From Silene conica (taxonomy: Eukaryota; Streptophyta; Magnoliopsida; Caryophyllales; Caryophyllaceae), in NCBI GenBank assembly GCA_029255685.2, contig CM055318.2, positions 8,127,001 through 8,191,000 of the forward strand: 64,000 nucleotides of DNA, given 5' to 3'. A program made the translations under genes and the position numbers. Shown here piece after piece: positions 39,196 through 51,054 of the stretch (position 1 is the stretch's first letter; each line of letters starts with the position of its first letter). Below the pieces are notes generated by a model. It was not told where the DNA came from and searched no databases. It saw nothing but the letters and a program-made list of their open reading frames with translations.

Positions 39196-42100
39196 ATGAG
39201 TAACCCCGTGTATGCATACCCGTACCCTGCTCAAGGTTTCTTCTCTCCCTCGCTCTTTCGTTCTTTATCTTATACGGAGTATAATATATATGGAGTCTGG
39301 ATTTGAAGTTAAAAATGCTAATTTTAAAAAGATATATGCATCGGATTAATTGGATATAATACCTCCAATTTTTTTATTTTTTGAGCATATATGTATTTTT
39401 TTAGCAACACTATCTCTCTAAAAATATAGAGAGATTTTTCTCTCTTTTGAGAGCCTACTTCTCTCCTTGCGAGAGCCTGCCCATCATCATTGCATCTCTG
39501 CAGCTTCTTCTCTCCTTATTGGCTTGTTCATTTCTCCAAGAGTCCCTAATCTTTCTTTTTTATTTCTTCCGTGATGTTCAAGCTATAATCATTGGTTTAT
39601 CTTTCTTCTATTGGCCATTTTATTTTATCATCTTTCGAAATCTGCCTCAGCCAATCTCCCTTTCTGACATAAAGATTATTGAAGATTGGAAGAGTTTCTT
39701 TGCTGGTTTCCATGGAATTCCAGTGGGCGGACTTTGGCTATAAATAGCTCTCATTTATTGCTCTTAGAATCATTCATCAGCTTTTAATTTCTTTATTCCA
39801 TCATCATCTAATCATTAACTCTTTGTCTTTTTTATCCAGTTTTATGGATTATTCAATGCATGCAGATGATAACTTGATGGATCAAGATTCTCATCAAACT
39901 TACCCCAATGCTTCATTTCAACCATCGGAAGCCATGCATGCAAGTTCTTGGCGTTTTCCAAGATCAGGACCAGTTTTCCAGCTTGATTCAGAAAGTTTGG
40001 GGAAGAGTCAAAGCTTCTGGAGTAAGTGTGTTCTTGGTTATCTTGTTGATTATCGACTTTTTGGAGTTCAGAAATTGAATAGTATGATTCGACTTAATTG
40101 GAAAACAAGGGGCCGGGTTACTGTTCTTATGTTAGGTGATCTATATGCTCTACATTGTGAATCTGAAGAGGATAGGGATGATTTATTAGAAAAAACTTAT
40201 ACTACTTTCCACGGTGCGTTAATGGTCTTTTCGAAATGGTTCCCTGATAGTGTACCAAGAACAATAAGATTTCCTTCTGCTGATATTTGGGTAAGAGTTT
40301 GCGGACTTCCATTCGAATATCTTACTATGGAGGTGGCTAATGTTGCTGGTCACTTGCTGAGTTCTCACTTTTATGTGGATGAATTTAATCTGGTCCCTGA
40401 TAAAGACTATCTTAGGCTTCGGGTAAGGATTCAACTAAATGCTCCTCTTGTCCCAGGTTTTTTCTTGTCTATGGATGCAGGTTATCTATTATGGGTCCAG
40501 TTTCGATACGAAGATATTTTCAAATATTGTATCCGGTGTGGGAAAATTGGGCATGTTAGTGCTTGTTGTCGAGAGAGCATCACAACCATAGTGTCAAGTG
40601 TTAATGGAATGCTGGATCAAGCATCTGCTAAGGGTTTTGTTATTTATCAGGCTGATAGTGCACACACTATGTTTAATCTCGACCTTCGAGCAACCCCCTC
40701 TACTACCAAATTTGTTACTTCAAGAGTTCGTCTAGGTACGGTTTCTGAGGATTTTGATAATCCATTTGAGGAAGAACACATTATTGACTTCAACTTAGGA
40801 ACTACACCGGGAGGTAAGGTGTTACCTGGTATGCGCTTTGCAGTGACAGCGCAGCCATTTGCAGGTCCTATTCTGTTTAATATCAACAATAATCAAAATG
40901 GGGATATGAGCTCCTCTGATATGAAGATTGATACTCCTGAGGACAATTTCATCAAAGTTTCTATTCCTGATTTAGAACAGTCCTTTCTGGATAAGGGGAA
41001 AGGTATTGCAGATGTCTCTGAGGCTATTTCTGGTTTGGCTGATAAACAAAAAAATGATATCCACTTTGAGTTGGGAGAAAGTTCACGTGCTAGGAATGTT
41101 GAGGGTTCTGAGGATGCATTTCATGATGCTAATAATGAGTTTAATGAAGATCAGCCTCAACAGTCACCTCCCTTTCACAATGAGACTGCAAATCTGTTTG
41201 GTAATATTAATATGGAAAATGATCCTATTTCTCTTTATTCAAATTATGCTGGTATGACTACTCCATATGATAGACATGTTAATATACAAGAAACTATTCT
41301 TAGAAGAGTGGAAAATGATTTTAATGGGGCGAATGGATGATGAAGGCCGAGGCTATAGTCAAACTTTTGATCCACCTCCCGAAGGTCTTCCAATTATTTA
41401 TCATTATGATCTTTATAATGTAACAAATGATGCAGTAGGGGATCATCCTTCTCCTAATGATGTGGTTAATGTGGCCAATGACATTAATGATGATAATGAG
41501 GTGCAGGATACTGTTAATGAGGTTCATACAACTGGTAATGCAGATGCTCAAGGAACTGATAATCAAGGAACTGATGCCCACTCGCAGTCTGATTTTCAGA
41601 TTGGGGTTGCTTCTGATGTTGAAGGTTCTCATAATATTGCTCATCATAACCATACTCATCTTCACTTCCGTCCAAATGATAGTCCTATTCTGGTTATTAA
41701 TATCGATGATTCGTCGGATTCAGTGTATTCAACACCTGAATGGCCATTCTCCTCTGATAATTCTGGAGATAATCACAACATTGTTCATGGTTTTGATATT
41801 ACCGCACCACTCTTTATTGATAGGAGCGAGAATCAATCTAATTTTGCCATATACGACAATCTGACTGATGCCGTGTTTGTTATTCCCGAGGAACCAGATC
41901 CTGCGCTGGAAAAACAATCTGTCTCTTGTCCAGGTAAGGTCATTGCTTCTGCAGGGGTGGTTTTGGATTCAATGGCTGCAACTGGTACGCGTAAAAGAAG
42001 CAGCTCTGTTGTGAATGAGGAGTATATTTCTGATAATGCTCTAGTCTCTATAGGACACGCTAAATCATATTTGATTCATTTGGCAAAGCGTTCCACATTA

Positions 42101-45100
42101 TGGCCCTATGAAGACGGTACCAGTGGCTTTCATATCCAGCTTGAAGATGTCATGATGGAAAGTTCAAGTGACAGCTCTATTGACAATATTCACTCTAAGG
42201 GTTTTGCGAAGGTTGCACCAAAGCAATCTTCAGACACTAAATGAAAGGCTTATCGTGGAACGGTAGGGGTATGAATAATGAGCTCGCCCCTATTTATCCT
42301 AAACTTAGAGCTCTTATTACTAATAATAAGTATGATTTTGTATTTCTAATGGAAACTAAATGTTGCTGTAGCAAGATCAGTCCGTTTTTTAGAAATTTTG
42401 GGTACTCAGAATCAGCGGGTGCTGATGCTATTGGACTGTCGGGGGGTATTTGGGCTGGCTGGAAGCCGGGTAGTAATTTCCGAAGTATCTGTGTTAAAAA
42501 TAATTATGTAGCTCTTTTGAATGAATCGAATATGAGGCTTCCTTGGTATCTCGTGTTGTTTTATGCTGAATCCGAGTTATCAAAAAGAATGGATATCTTC
42601 AATGACTTAGGTATTTTTCTTTCTTCATTGGATCATCCTTTTCTTATCCTTGGAGATTTCAACCAGATTGAGTTTGCATTTGATAAAACTGGTCGAAATG
42701 CAACAAATTTGCCGGGTGCTAATGATTTTCATAATTGGCGTATTAATCTTGAGCTTGGTGATATTCCCTTCAAAGGACCAAGATATACTTGGTGTAATAA
42801 TCGTAATGGGGAAGATCGAGTCTACGAAAGACTTGACAAAGCTCTATGTTCATCGAATTGGTTCTCTTTATTTCCGGATGTGGGTATTAAACATCATCCT
42901 ATACAAATATCGGATCACGCTCCTATTGAACTCGATCTTCATTTAGTACGTAGGCCATCTCGTAAACCTTATAAACTTGAAAGTTGGTGTTTGGAAAATA
43001 AGGAAGGTTTTTCGATTGTTAGGGATAATTGGCATTTAAATATCGTTGGTACACATTCTTTTAGATTAGCTCGTCGTCTCTCAAATATTAGAACTATCTT
43101 AAAAAAATGGTGCTTGGATTGGAAAGCTGAACGTTCTCTCAAATGGGATGATTTTGATGCACGTATTTCTGAAGCTATTGATGTTGCGGTGAATTCTGGT
43201 AATGACACTGATTATGTTAGAGTGCAGAATGAGGTAAAGGAATTTGCTATTGCTTCAAGTATTTACTGGAAACAGAGAGCAAAACTTAAATGGACAGTAT
43301 TGATGGTGACACTTGTACGAAGTATTTTTTTAATTGGGTTAAAGGTAGGTGTAAAACCCCTCGCGAAAGCGGAAATATAAACACACAAAAGTACCAAAAA
43401 TGCAGCGGAATTTAAAACTTTTTAAAGTAAACTGAACAACATGCGAGAAGTCTTAAACTGAACAGAAACTGAAACTGGATTAAAACCAAAATAGATAAGT
43501 AACAGTTCTAAGTATCAAAACCAATATGTACATCAGCCTGGGATGGAACATCCCTACAGGCACCAAAACGAAAGTAACACAAGTCTAAGAGTCTAGCTAT
43601 GCGATATAAGGTAAGTCATATGATGACAGCAGGATCATCACTCGCTAGCCCTCTCGTGAACCCATCTCCAACCAGCATGTACCTACATACATGAAAACAT
43701 GTACGCCACAATCAGTGGGGAGTGACTAGAGTTCTCCTAGCCACCTTTTGTGACAACACGTAACATATAAAACAATACAGAATACTCCAACATATAACAA
43801 CATGTGAAGCATAAACATCTCATCATCTGATCTCTTACTAACATGCGATTACAATGCACGGCTCTCAACCAACTTCATAAACAAATAGGAAGGAGAGCCG
43901 GTTTCCCTACTGGTTACCCAGTCGGGGGGTCTTTCAATCCAATTATTTATGAAACCGAACTAAGAGTCATCCAATGCCTTGGATGATTTAACCACAAATC
44001 ATATAAACATCAATAACCTATTATGCATATCTGACACTGTACCATCATCAAGGCAAGCAGATATAAAACAGCAAGTACAAAGATTCAGAGGCGACATCTT
44101 AACGCATAACCTAGGTACTAAATTATTCAACAAGTATAAAGGTTCAGAGGCGACATCTTAACGCATAACCTAAATACCAAGTTCACAATATCAAGCAAGG
44201 ACTCAGAGGCGAAAACTCAACGCATGGACTGGCTATCACAGAACACTAGACTCAGAGGCGAAAACTCAACGCATGGACTAGCATTCAATTCACTATCACA
44301 AGTAAGGAACTCAGAGGCGAAAACTCAACGCATGTTCCCCTACCACATCACAAGATACTAGACTCAGAGGCGAAAACTCAACGCATGTTCTAGCACCAAA
44401 CACCTGCACTCCGGGTAAGGTATGACAACCTGACTGCCCCGTCGTGCAGTTGCTCTACTCGTCAGACTCAGAGGCCAGCTTAAGGCATGTCCTGACGCGA
44501 TCACACATACATGTCTGGACTCAGAGGCGAAAACTCAACGCATGTCCCAGACACGACAAACAGACATGTATGGAACTCAGAGGCGAAAACTCAACGCATG
44601 TTCCCATACACGACAAACAACTCACGTATTAAGTTCAGAGGCCAGCTTAAGGCATAACTTAATACGCATCAAAACAATATCATCCAGTCTAGGAACTACC
44701 CTATAGTTCTACTTTTAAACCCTAATCAACACTTAATTGACCCCGGGAACTAAGATGAGGGAGAGCCGGTTTCCCTTTCGGTTGCCCGACCGGGGGGTCT
44801 CTATCCTTACTCCATCCCCGAACCCAATATAATGTTGCCCATCCTCCGGGGACCTCAAATACATGTCAAGGGTACACAAAACGAGTTTCAATCAAAACCG
44901 ATTGACCATTTGAAAGTTACGATTAAATTTCAAAACTCAAAACAGCCTACAGGGGTCCCCAGTCGGTCGGCAGGCAGCCGGTCGGCCGGCTGGTGACCTC
45001 CTCAGCCTTTCTTCTTCTTTTTTTTTTTTTTTTTTCTGAAACAACTCACACGGACTCCCAGCCGGTCGGCAGGCAGCCGGTCGGCCGGCTGGGAACCCTA

Positions 45101-48100
45101 TTCCTAGCCTTCACCAACTTCGTAACCATCCCCACATGCACTCCCAGCCGGCTGGCAGGCGGCCGGTCTGCCGGCTGGGATCCCTTTTCTACTTAGGTTT
45201 TTCGCCAAAAATATAACACACAAGAGACTACCAGCCGGTCGGCAGGCAGCCGGTCGGCCGGCTGGCAGTCCTAAGCCAAAATCTCAAAACTCGTAAAAAC
45301 ACGAAACAACACTCCCAGCCGGTCGACCGGCGGCCGGTCGGTCGACCGGCTCAGAGAGCCTGATACGAAAAATCGCCATTTTCAGCCTTTTCAATAATCT
45401 CTTAAATCGACACTCAAACTCCAAAATAGCTACCATTGATGTTTACACAACATTAAGGATCATCCAATAGTACTAATTATCAGCAAACAAAACCAACAAC
45501 AATCCTCAAACGATTAATTTCATGTATCTGTCTTAACATATGAAAAACTGAAATTATACTTATGAACACATAACCATATTTCCAAGCATGAATTCTTCAC
45601 ATAAGCATAAACCTAAGCATGTTTCTAAGTCTAGTAATCTTAATACTTAAATAAAATCGGAAACAAACATGAGAATCCATCAAACATGCTAATATACACA
45701 TAAAGGCCGAGTTTCTCATTATCGTCACCTTTCAAGCTTTCCGGCTAAAGATCTTCCTCCACAATGTAGCTATCGATGTCCGGGTTGTCTAATCCTTCAC
45801 CTACAAACATGAAAAACGGGTTTAAGAACACAAAAACGGAATTTGTGTAAAACAGGCCAAATTTCGAAATGGAGGAATTGAGAAACAGAAGTGATAGATG
45901 GATTGGAAATTGAATGAGGATTCCGAAAATGATATTTTTACCTTGAATTGATCGATGGATGATGAAGAAAAGATCAAAATAAGAGGATGTTTTATGGAGG
46001 TTTTGTAGAAATGTTGTTTACAGTGAAAGGAGTTGTGAGGAAGATGAATTATGACAACTTAAGGGTTTTTAGGGGTTTATGTAGCTGTCCTTTCCGTATT
46101 ATGAAACGGGTTAGGAAAATAGAACGGGTATTTATGATACGAGTTTAAGTTCACCAAGTAGCATTCGTCTTAAGGACTTAAGGTTCTTAAGACGGATCTT
46201 ACTAATTAAATTAAAACATCTCACAATAAATTATTAAATTATTATTTATTACTTAAAATAATTTAAAATGCTTAAATTAGATTTTACGAAAATACGGGAT
46301 GTTACAATAGGGCCGGTCAAATTTTTATTCTTGCAATTAAAAATGATCAAGGAATTTGGGAATTGGAAGCTCCGAAAGTAGCGGATTTATTTCGTGATCA
46401 TTTCTGTTCTCGTTTTGCTTCCTCTACAACTTCAAATTCTCCTAATTCGATCTCTACTCATCTTCTGAATAATATAAATGTTAAGGTGAATGATGATGAT
46501 GCTGATTTCCTACGTAAACCTTTCACTCGTAAGGAGGTTAGGAAAGCTGTCTTTCAACTTAGCCCCTTGAAATCACCAGGTCCAGATGGTATACCAGCAG
46601 CTTTCTATCAGAAATGTTGGCATACTGTTAAGGAGGATGTCACTAATGCTGCTCTTGAATCTCTTAATAAGGGTAAAGTACTAAAAGAACTTAATCGCTC
46701 CTTTATTACTTTGGTTCCGAAACTTGAGTCTCCGGAAAAGGTTGAAGACTATAGACCTATTAGCCTTTGCAGTGTTATCATGAAGATCATTACTAAATGT
46801 ATTGCAAATCGTCTTCTTAAAGTCATGAAATATCTTATTAGTGATTCTTAAAACGCTTTTGTCCCCGGAAGACATATCTCTGATAACATTCTTATTGCGC
46901 ATGAGGTTCTACACAAGATTGAGACTCATAAGAATGGCAATTCAGGTAGATTTGCCTTTAAAGCTGATATGAGTAAGGCTTTTGATCGTGTCAATTGGTC
47001 TTTCCTTCAAAATACACTCTTTGCTTTTGGCTTTCCTGCCTCCTTTATCAACGTTATTATGGAATGTGTGACGACTGTCTCCTACGAAGTTCTTTTTAAT
47101 GGTTCACCCTTAAGACAATTTTTACCTTCTTGTGGTCTGAGACAGGGTGATCCCCTTTCACCTTTCTTATTTATTCTCTGCATGGAAGTACTTTCTGTTA
47201 ATATTAAGGCTGCTGAAACGGATAATTTAATTCGAGGGATTTCTCTGGGTAGAAATTCGCCATCTATTTCGCATCTGCTTTTTGCGGATGATTCTGTCTT
47301 CTTCCTTGATGATAAGGACAATGCTTTTCAAAAACTTAAAAATATTCTGGATGATTTCTGTTTGGCCTCTGGTCAATCTATTAATCTTTCTAAGTCTGGT
47401 ATTGTTTTTAGCCCAAGTACTTCTCTGGGATCTGCGGCTAACGGTTTAAGAACTCTGGAAATATCAGGCTCTAAAGGAATTGGCAAGTATTTGGGTATTC
47501 GTACTGAAATGGGATCTTCTAAAAAAAATATTTTTACAGAGATGATTGAAAAAGTTAAAAAACGACTTAGCTCTTGGAATGATATTTTCTTATCACCAGC
47601 TGGACGTCTTACTTTGATTAATTCGGTACTCTCCTCCCTCTCCAATTTTATTCTATCGGTTTTCAAAATTCCGGTAAGTGTGATTAATAAGCTTGAATCT
47701 TTAATATCACATTTTTGGTGGGCGGGTACTAAAAATATCAACACGAGTACTATTCACTGGTGCAGTAAGAATTTCATTAGTATGCCGAAGTCCGAAGGAC
47801 GTCTTGGTATTCGGAATCTGAGAATTTTAAATCAAGCCCTTCTTGGAAAAATTGCTTGGAAAGTAATGAGCAATAGATCCACGCTCCTAAGTCGTATTTT
47901 TTATCCAAAGATTTTTAAAGATGATTCTTCGTTCACTCTAAAATCATTGACTGGGTCTTCATGGGGTTGTCGGAGTATTGCTCATGGTTCCTCTCTTATT
48001 ATTCCATACTCTTCTTGGCAAATTGGGTGCAATTCTTCGCTTAATGTATGGAATTCAAAATGGATTAATGGCTCTTCACCATCTCCTATGACTAGCTTTG

Positions 48101-50329
48101 GATTCCATTACCCGCCTTCTCTGCAAAACTTGATGGTTAAGGATCTTGTTCTTCCGAATTGTGTCTGGAACAATGATCTTATTTTTGAGGTTTTTGAAGA
48201 GTGTTGGGGCCTTCGTATTCTTGCCATTCCTTTGTGCACAACTACGGAAAATGATTATTTGGTTTGGTCAGCCTCCTCTTCAGGTGATTATACGGTTAAA
48301 AGTGGATACGGTATCGGTCTTAATTCTTATCTTCTTGAACATACTTCTCTTAAGGACAAATCTCGTCTGACCCTTTCAGCTACTATTTTCTGCAAAAGAA
48401 AGCTTTGGTCTCTTCCAGGGCCCAATAACTGGAAGATTTTTATCTGGAAAATTATTACAGGAACTCTGCCTGTAAAAGATGAATTTAGAAGGAGGAATTT
48501 TGCTTTAGATCCATCTTGCTCTCTCTGCCGCTTGAATTTTTACCCTGAAACTCTTGATCACTTATTTAGGAATTGTAGTATCACCAAAAGGATTTGGGCG
48601 GCATCGATCTTGGGAATTCGAGTTATCAACATGGACTCGGTCCCGATTTCGGACTGGCTTGTTAATTGGTTTTGCTACTTTGCTAAGGATGGGGAGAGCA
48701 ACTTCAAAATTATTACTTTCATCTCTATTCTTTGGAGTATTTGGATCTTTCGTAATAAGATTATCTTTGAAGGTGTGTCTTTCTCCATTACTGGTTTCTT
48801 CAATTATCAAAATAGTATTGCAACGACAGCTTTGGAGGCTTTTAATCATACTGTCTGTGCTAAAAGTAATATTCGGTCTTTATTCATACCACAAGAATTC
48901 TTGACTAAAGATTCTTTAAGAAATGGTCAACCTATCTCGGTTGTGGGATTTGTTGATATTTGTATTCCGGTCAAAGCTGTGGGAGATGCTAGTTGGGTTT
49001 CTAATCTCCAAGGTACGGGTGGGTGGATCTCGTATGATCACTTTGGCAACATTTTATTTCAACGTACTTTCAACTTCATGGCAGAATCACCAGGTCAAGC
49101 TGAAGCATGGGTTATTCGTGACATTCTTCTGTGGGCTATTGAGGCTAAAATCTATCATCTTCAAATTGCAACAGACTGTCTTCAACTACTCTTGCAGATT
49201 GTGGGATGCGAGCAACACCATCGGCTGACGAAGGACATTATTATTAATATTGCTAGTCTTTTTTCTCATTTCCACTGTTTAAGTTTTCGTTTTATTCCTC
49301 GGAACCAGAACAAGATTGCTCATAATCTTGCTCAAAGTGCGAGGTTTTCTTAGATGCTAGGTTTTCATATTACTGCTGTCAAAAAAAAAAAAAAAATGTA
49401 TTTTTTTAGCTTATTGCCTCAAACTTTATTTGTATTTAAGCAAATGTATATTTTTTTGAGTATATTAAAGTTTATAAGTTAGGTTTTAGTTTTTTTTCCA
49501 TCATAAACTCAAATTTAACTAAATTTATATTTCTAAGTTTTATTGTGATTTTTTAGTTTAATATTTAAATAAATAAACTCAGAAATTTTATAGAAAAACT
49601 CATAGTTTCAAAAGCAAAACTCAAAAAATTTACTATAATGCTCAAAAACTATAAAATTAGAGGTAACACGTCGAATGTACACATTATAGAATAACTCGGG
49701 AAAGAAATCGGTATCTTTTGTTTTATTTTTTTTACTTAGAAAGTCATATTTTTCATTGTTCGACAGGCCCGGTTTTATTCATGTTAGATGTTTGCAAAGT
49801 TATGCTCCCTCAAATCCCTTCGGCCGAATTATTTATTTACGTTCTTTTTAATTTTAAATGAAAACAGGTTATTATCAAGGTCGACCGGTGATGGCACCAC
49901 CACAATATTATGCCGCCCCTCCGCCTCCGCCTCCGCAAAGGCATACTGGTTTCTTTAATGGCTGGTACTTCTTTTTTCCACAACTCCCTTTTTATTATTT
50001 ACTTTTTATTTATACTTTTTCCATCCCAATCATTTATTCACTTTTGAACGTAAATAGTAAACAATTGATTGAACCGAATCATCTCAATAAAGCACTTGCA
50101 TGCTTACAAATTACAATATCATATTACTTTAGGGTAATATAGTTACAAGTTAGTGTTAAACCGTTGACGGTTAAGTCCGAGGTATATAATATGAAATGAG
50201 ATCATTATATGCATGCAACACTCTTATTCCGGTTTTTTTTTTTTGTATTGTGACTACAGTTTGGCTGCTTTTTGCTGCTGCTTCCTAATGGACGAGTGCT
50301 GTTGCGACCCAACTATTATATGTTTCTGA
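39196..50329 (+). CDS. CYSTM-family small membrane protein, intact copy with a LINE in intron 1
   Basis: Exons 39196-39235, 49868-49964 and 50260-50329 join in phase to 68 codons. The product starts MSNPVYAYPYPAQGYYQG, has a Pro/Tyr-rich head (PPQYYAAPPPPPPQRH), and ends in the cysteine-rich membrane module GCLAAFCCCFLMDECCCDPT then IICF. CYSTM proteins are short, tail-anchored and often linked to stress tolerance; partners here are unknown. The splice donor lost in the 33360 copy is intact here. Intron 1 has grown to about 9.6 kb by insertion of a LINE in the same orientation, which carries its own poly(A). Whether it still splices cannot be seen from sequence. Confidence 0.85.
39844..42244 (+). 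pseudogene. LINE ORF1 (DUF4283 and zinc knuckle), frameshifted
   Basis: The ATG at 39844 (MDYSMHADDNLMDQDSHQ) is taken as start, as codons before it lack an ATG. The DUF4283 RNA-binding-like domain covers roughly residues 50-200, and the CCHC-like knuckle YEDIFKYCIRCGKIGHVSAC follows. The first frame ends at 41340 (NDFNGANG then stop). The adjoining +1 frame continues the acidic C-terminal part (DEGRGYSQTFDPPPEG) to the stop at 42244. A single indel near 41330 explains this. ORF1 protein normally binds LINE RNA. The last codon overlaps the ORF2 start as ATGA. Confidence 0.8.
42241..43349 (+). pseudogene. LINE ORF2, endonuclease part
   Basis: Starts MKGLSWNGRGMNNELAPIYP, overlapping the ORF1 stop by ATGA. 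The apurinic-type endonuclease is recognisable by FLMETK, FLILGDFNQIEF, YTWCNNRNGEDRVYERLDKA and ISDHAPIEL. The usual NCRG near the start is NGRG here. Near 43290 the frame shifts, and the continuation (DGDTCTKYFFNWVKGR) is in another frame up to the LTR insertion at 43350. The endonuclease would nick the target DNA that primes reverse transcription. Confidence 0.85.
43891..43940. repeat. Hairpin module III, copy 1
   Basis: GGAGAGCCGGTTTCCC, then ACTGG-ttac-CCAGT, then CGGGGGGTC. It is repeated at 44758-44805 with the inner stem changed to TCGG-ttgc-CCGA. Confidence 0.7.
44074..44669. repeat. Array of ten hairpin modules with varying arms
   Basis: A core 'CAGAGGCGAAAACTCAACGC' (variants CAGAGGCGACATCTTAACGC and CAGAGGCCAGCTTAAGGC) occurs about ten times, at starts near 44086, 44145, 44202, 44251, 44310, 44362, 44468, 44521, 44577 and 44636. 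Bases flanking each core differ between copies yet pair within a copy: AGTAC/GTACT, AGGTT/AACCT, CTAGA/TCTAG, GGAAC/GTTCC, CGTCAG/CTGACG, TGTCTGG/CCAGACA, TGTATGG/CCATACA and CGTATTAAGTT/AACTTAATACG. The third copy pairs poorly and the fourth only through CTAG. Confidence 0.85.
44758..44805. repeat. Hairpin module III, copy 2
   Basis: Second copy of the 43891 module. The inner stem sequence has changed on both sides so that pairing is retained, and the outer AGAG/CTCT also pairs. Confidence 0.7.
44954..45355. repeat. Five GC-rich palindromic modules in the solo LTR
   Basis: Modules at 44954-44998, 45052-45095, 45139-45182, 45226-45270 and 45311-45355 share CAGCCGGTCGGCAGGCAGCC and an inverted CCGGCTGG end. 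Outer arms differ but pair: GGTC/GACC in the first and GACT/AGTC in the fourth. They match the module family in the Athila-like element (10163-11246 and 16015-16455), although the surrounding LTR sequence does not. Confidence 0.85.
46312..49353 (+). pseudogene. LINE ORF2, reverse transcriptase to RNase H part
   Basis: Same frame throughout, with a single internal TAA at 46849-46851, where related elements have a Gln codon (LISDS-stop-NAFVPGRH). RT motifs: SPGPDGIPAAFYQ, ADMSKAFDRVNW, LRQGDPLSPFLF and the catalytic LLFADDSVFF. A zf-RVT follows (CSLCRLN...ETLDHLFRNC), then an RNase H domain with GDASW, an AEAWVIRDILLWAIE helix and IATDC carrying the acidic residues. Ends NLAQSARFS at 49353, about 27 bp before the poly(A). 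Confidence 0.9.
49411..50259. other. Remainder of CYSTM introns
   Basis: 49411-49867 is the rest of CYSTM intron 1 and matches 33570-34045 of the left duplicated copy. 49965-50259 is intron 2, bordered by GT at 49965 and AG at 50258-50259. No other feature is seen. Confidence 0.7.
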
Positions 50330-51054
50330 TCTTACTGAGATAATGATGCATCATATATATAGATGATTTGTAGTAGAGGTTTATAACAATTTTATGATGT
50401 CCATGCTGATATTATTAGTTTCGTACAAAATCTACAAATGTTACGGGTTTATAACTATTTTATGGTACTCGTGCTTATATTAGTTTCGTACAAAATCTAT
50501 AAATGTTATTCCGTATGATTTAATGAGAATTTTCGTACAATTTTCATGGTTTAATGCGACTGTTTATATTAGTCCATTGGATTTTCGTATATTACATTGG
50601 AACATCGTGCATTAGTTAACATATCACACCGATAACTTAGAGAGTTAGAGCTGATAAAAGGTTCATAAATTTTACTCGGGTAAAAATAAAAAGAATGGAA
50701 AGAGAAGCTTAAAAAGAATGAAAAGAGAAGCTTTAATACGGAGTAGTTTAAGTTCGTATGTTTAAAAGTATTTTTTCTTTTTTTTTCCGTTCAATTGTGA
50801 CTTGACTTGTATTACTATTATTATTACTTTGTCAATCACATCAAAACTATCTGCAACTAGATAATTAAAAACCCAATCAATTTTGATCAAACAAATAATT
50901 ATTCTTTATTCTTTATTAATCTCCTGGTCGAAGCAAGAACATAGAACATTAGATAATATAACAAACTATCATTTGGCTTATTTTGATAATCCAACTACAT
51001 TGCAACAAATACAACCAGAATGATAGACTTGTTTGCTGAACTTTAACCGCAGCA
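50330..51054. other. Intergenic region between convergent CYSTM and GRDP-like genes
   Basis: AT-rich. It should hold the 3' ends of both genes. No further gene is supported. Confidence 0.5.

Larger units (their letters stand above)
43350..46306 (-). mobile_element. Solo LTR (Gypsy-like) inside LINE ORF2
   Basis: Termini TGTAAAACCCC and GGGATGTTACA (inverted TGTAA/TTACA), with target duplication GTAGG/ATAGG (43345-43349 and 46307-46311; one mismatch). No gag, pol or PBS lies inside, so it is a solo LTR of 2957 bp. The minus orientation is a guess from TGTAACATCCC resembling a common Gypsy LTR start. It is filled with hairpin-forming modules (43891-43940, 44074-44669, 44758-44805, 44954-45355). 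The remaining sequence is AT-rich and noncoding. Confidence 0.8.
39406..49396 (+). mobile_element. L1-like LINE, nearly full length, inserted in CYSTM intron 1
   Basis: It is flanked by a perfect 14-bp target duplication TGTATTTTTTTAGC (39392-39405 and 49397-49410) and ends in a poly(A) tract (49380-49396). Order: 5' leader with short CTCTC-rich repeats (39406-39843), ORF1 (39844-42244), ORF2 with endonuclease, reverse transcriptase, zf-RVT and RNase H (42241-49353). ORF2 is split by a 2957-bp solo LTR. Without it the LINE is about 7.0 kb. Disabling changes are a frameshift in ORF1, one near 43290, and a stop codon in RT. The identical duplication suggests recent insertion. Confidence 0.95.
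36220..50035. repeat. 3.5-kb direct duplication, right copy (A'), interrupted by a LINE
   Basis: Second copy of 30687-34213, interrupted by the 39406-49396 LINE. It continues past 50035 into native sequence including CYSTM exon 3. That makes A' the parental right border and A the copy that lost it, while DUS2 upstream of exon 8 exists only next to A. Confidence 0.85.

Noticed and set aside
44074..44669. CRISPR array
   Set aside because: Evenly spaced short repeats with variable spacers superficially fit, but the genome is plant nuclear, spacer flanks pair with each other, and no cas genes exist.
44993..45196. Similar Arg/Pro-rich open frame in the solo LTR
   Set aside because: Same cause: palindromic GC modules translate to this pattern on either strand.
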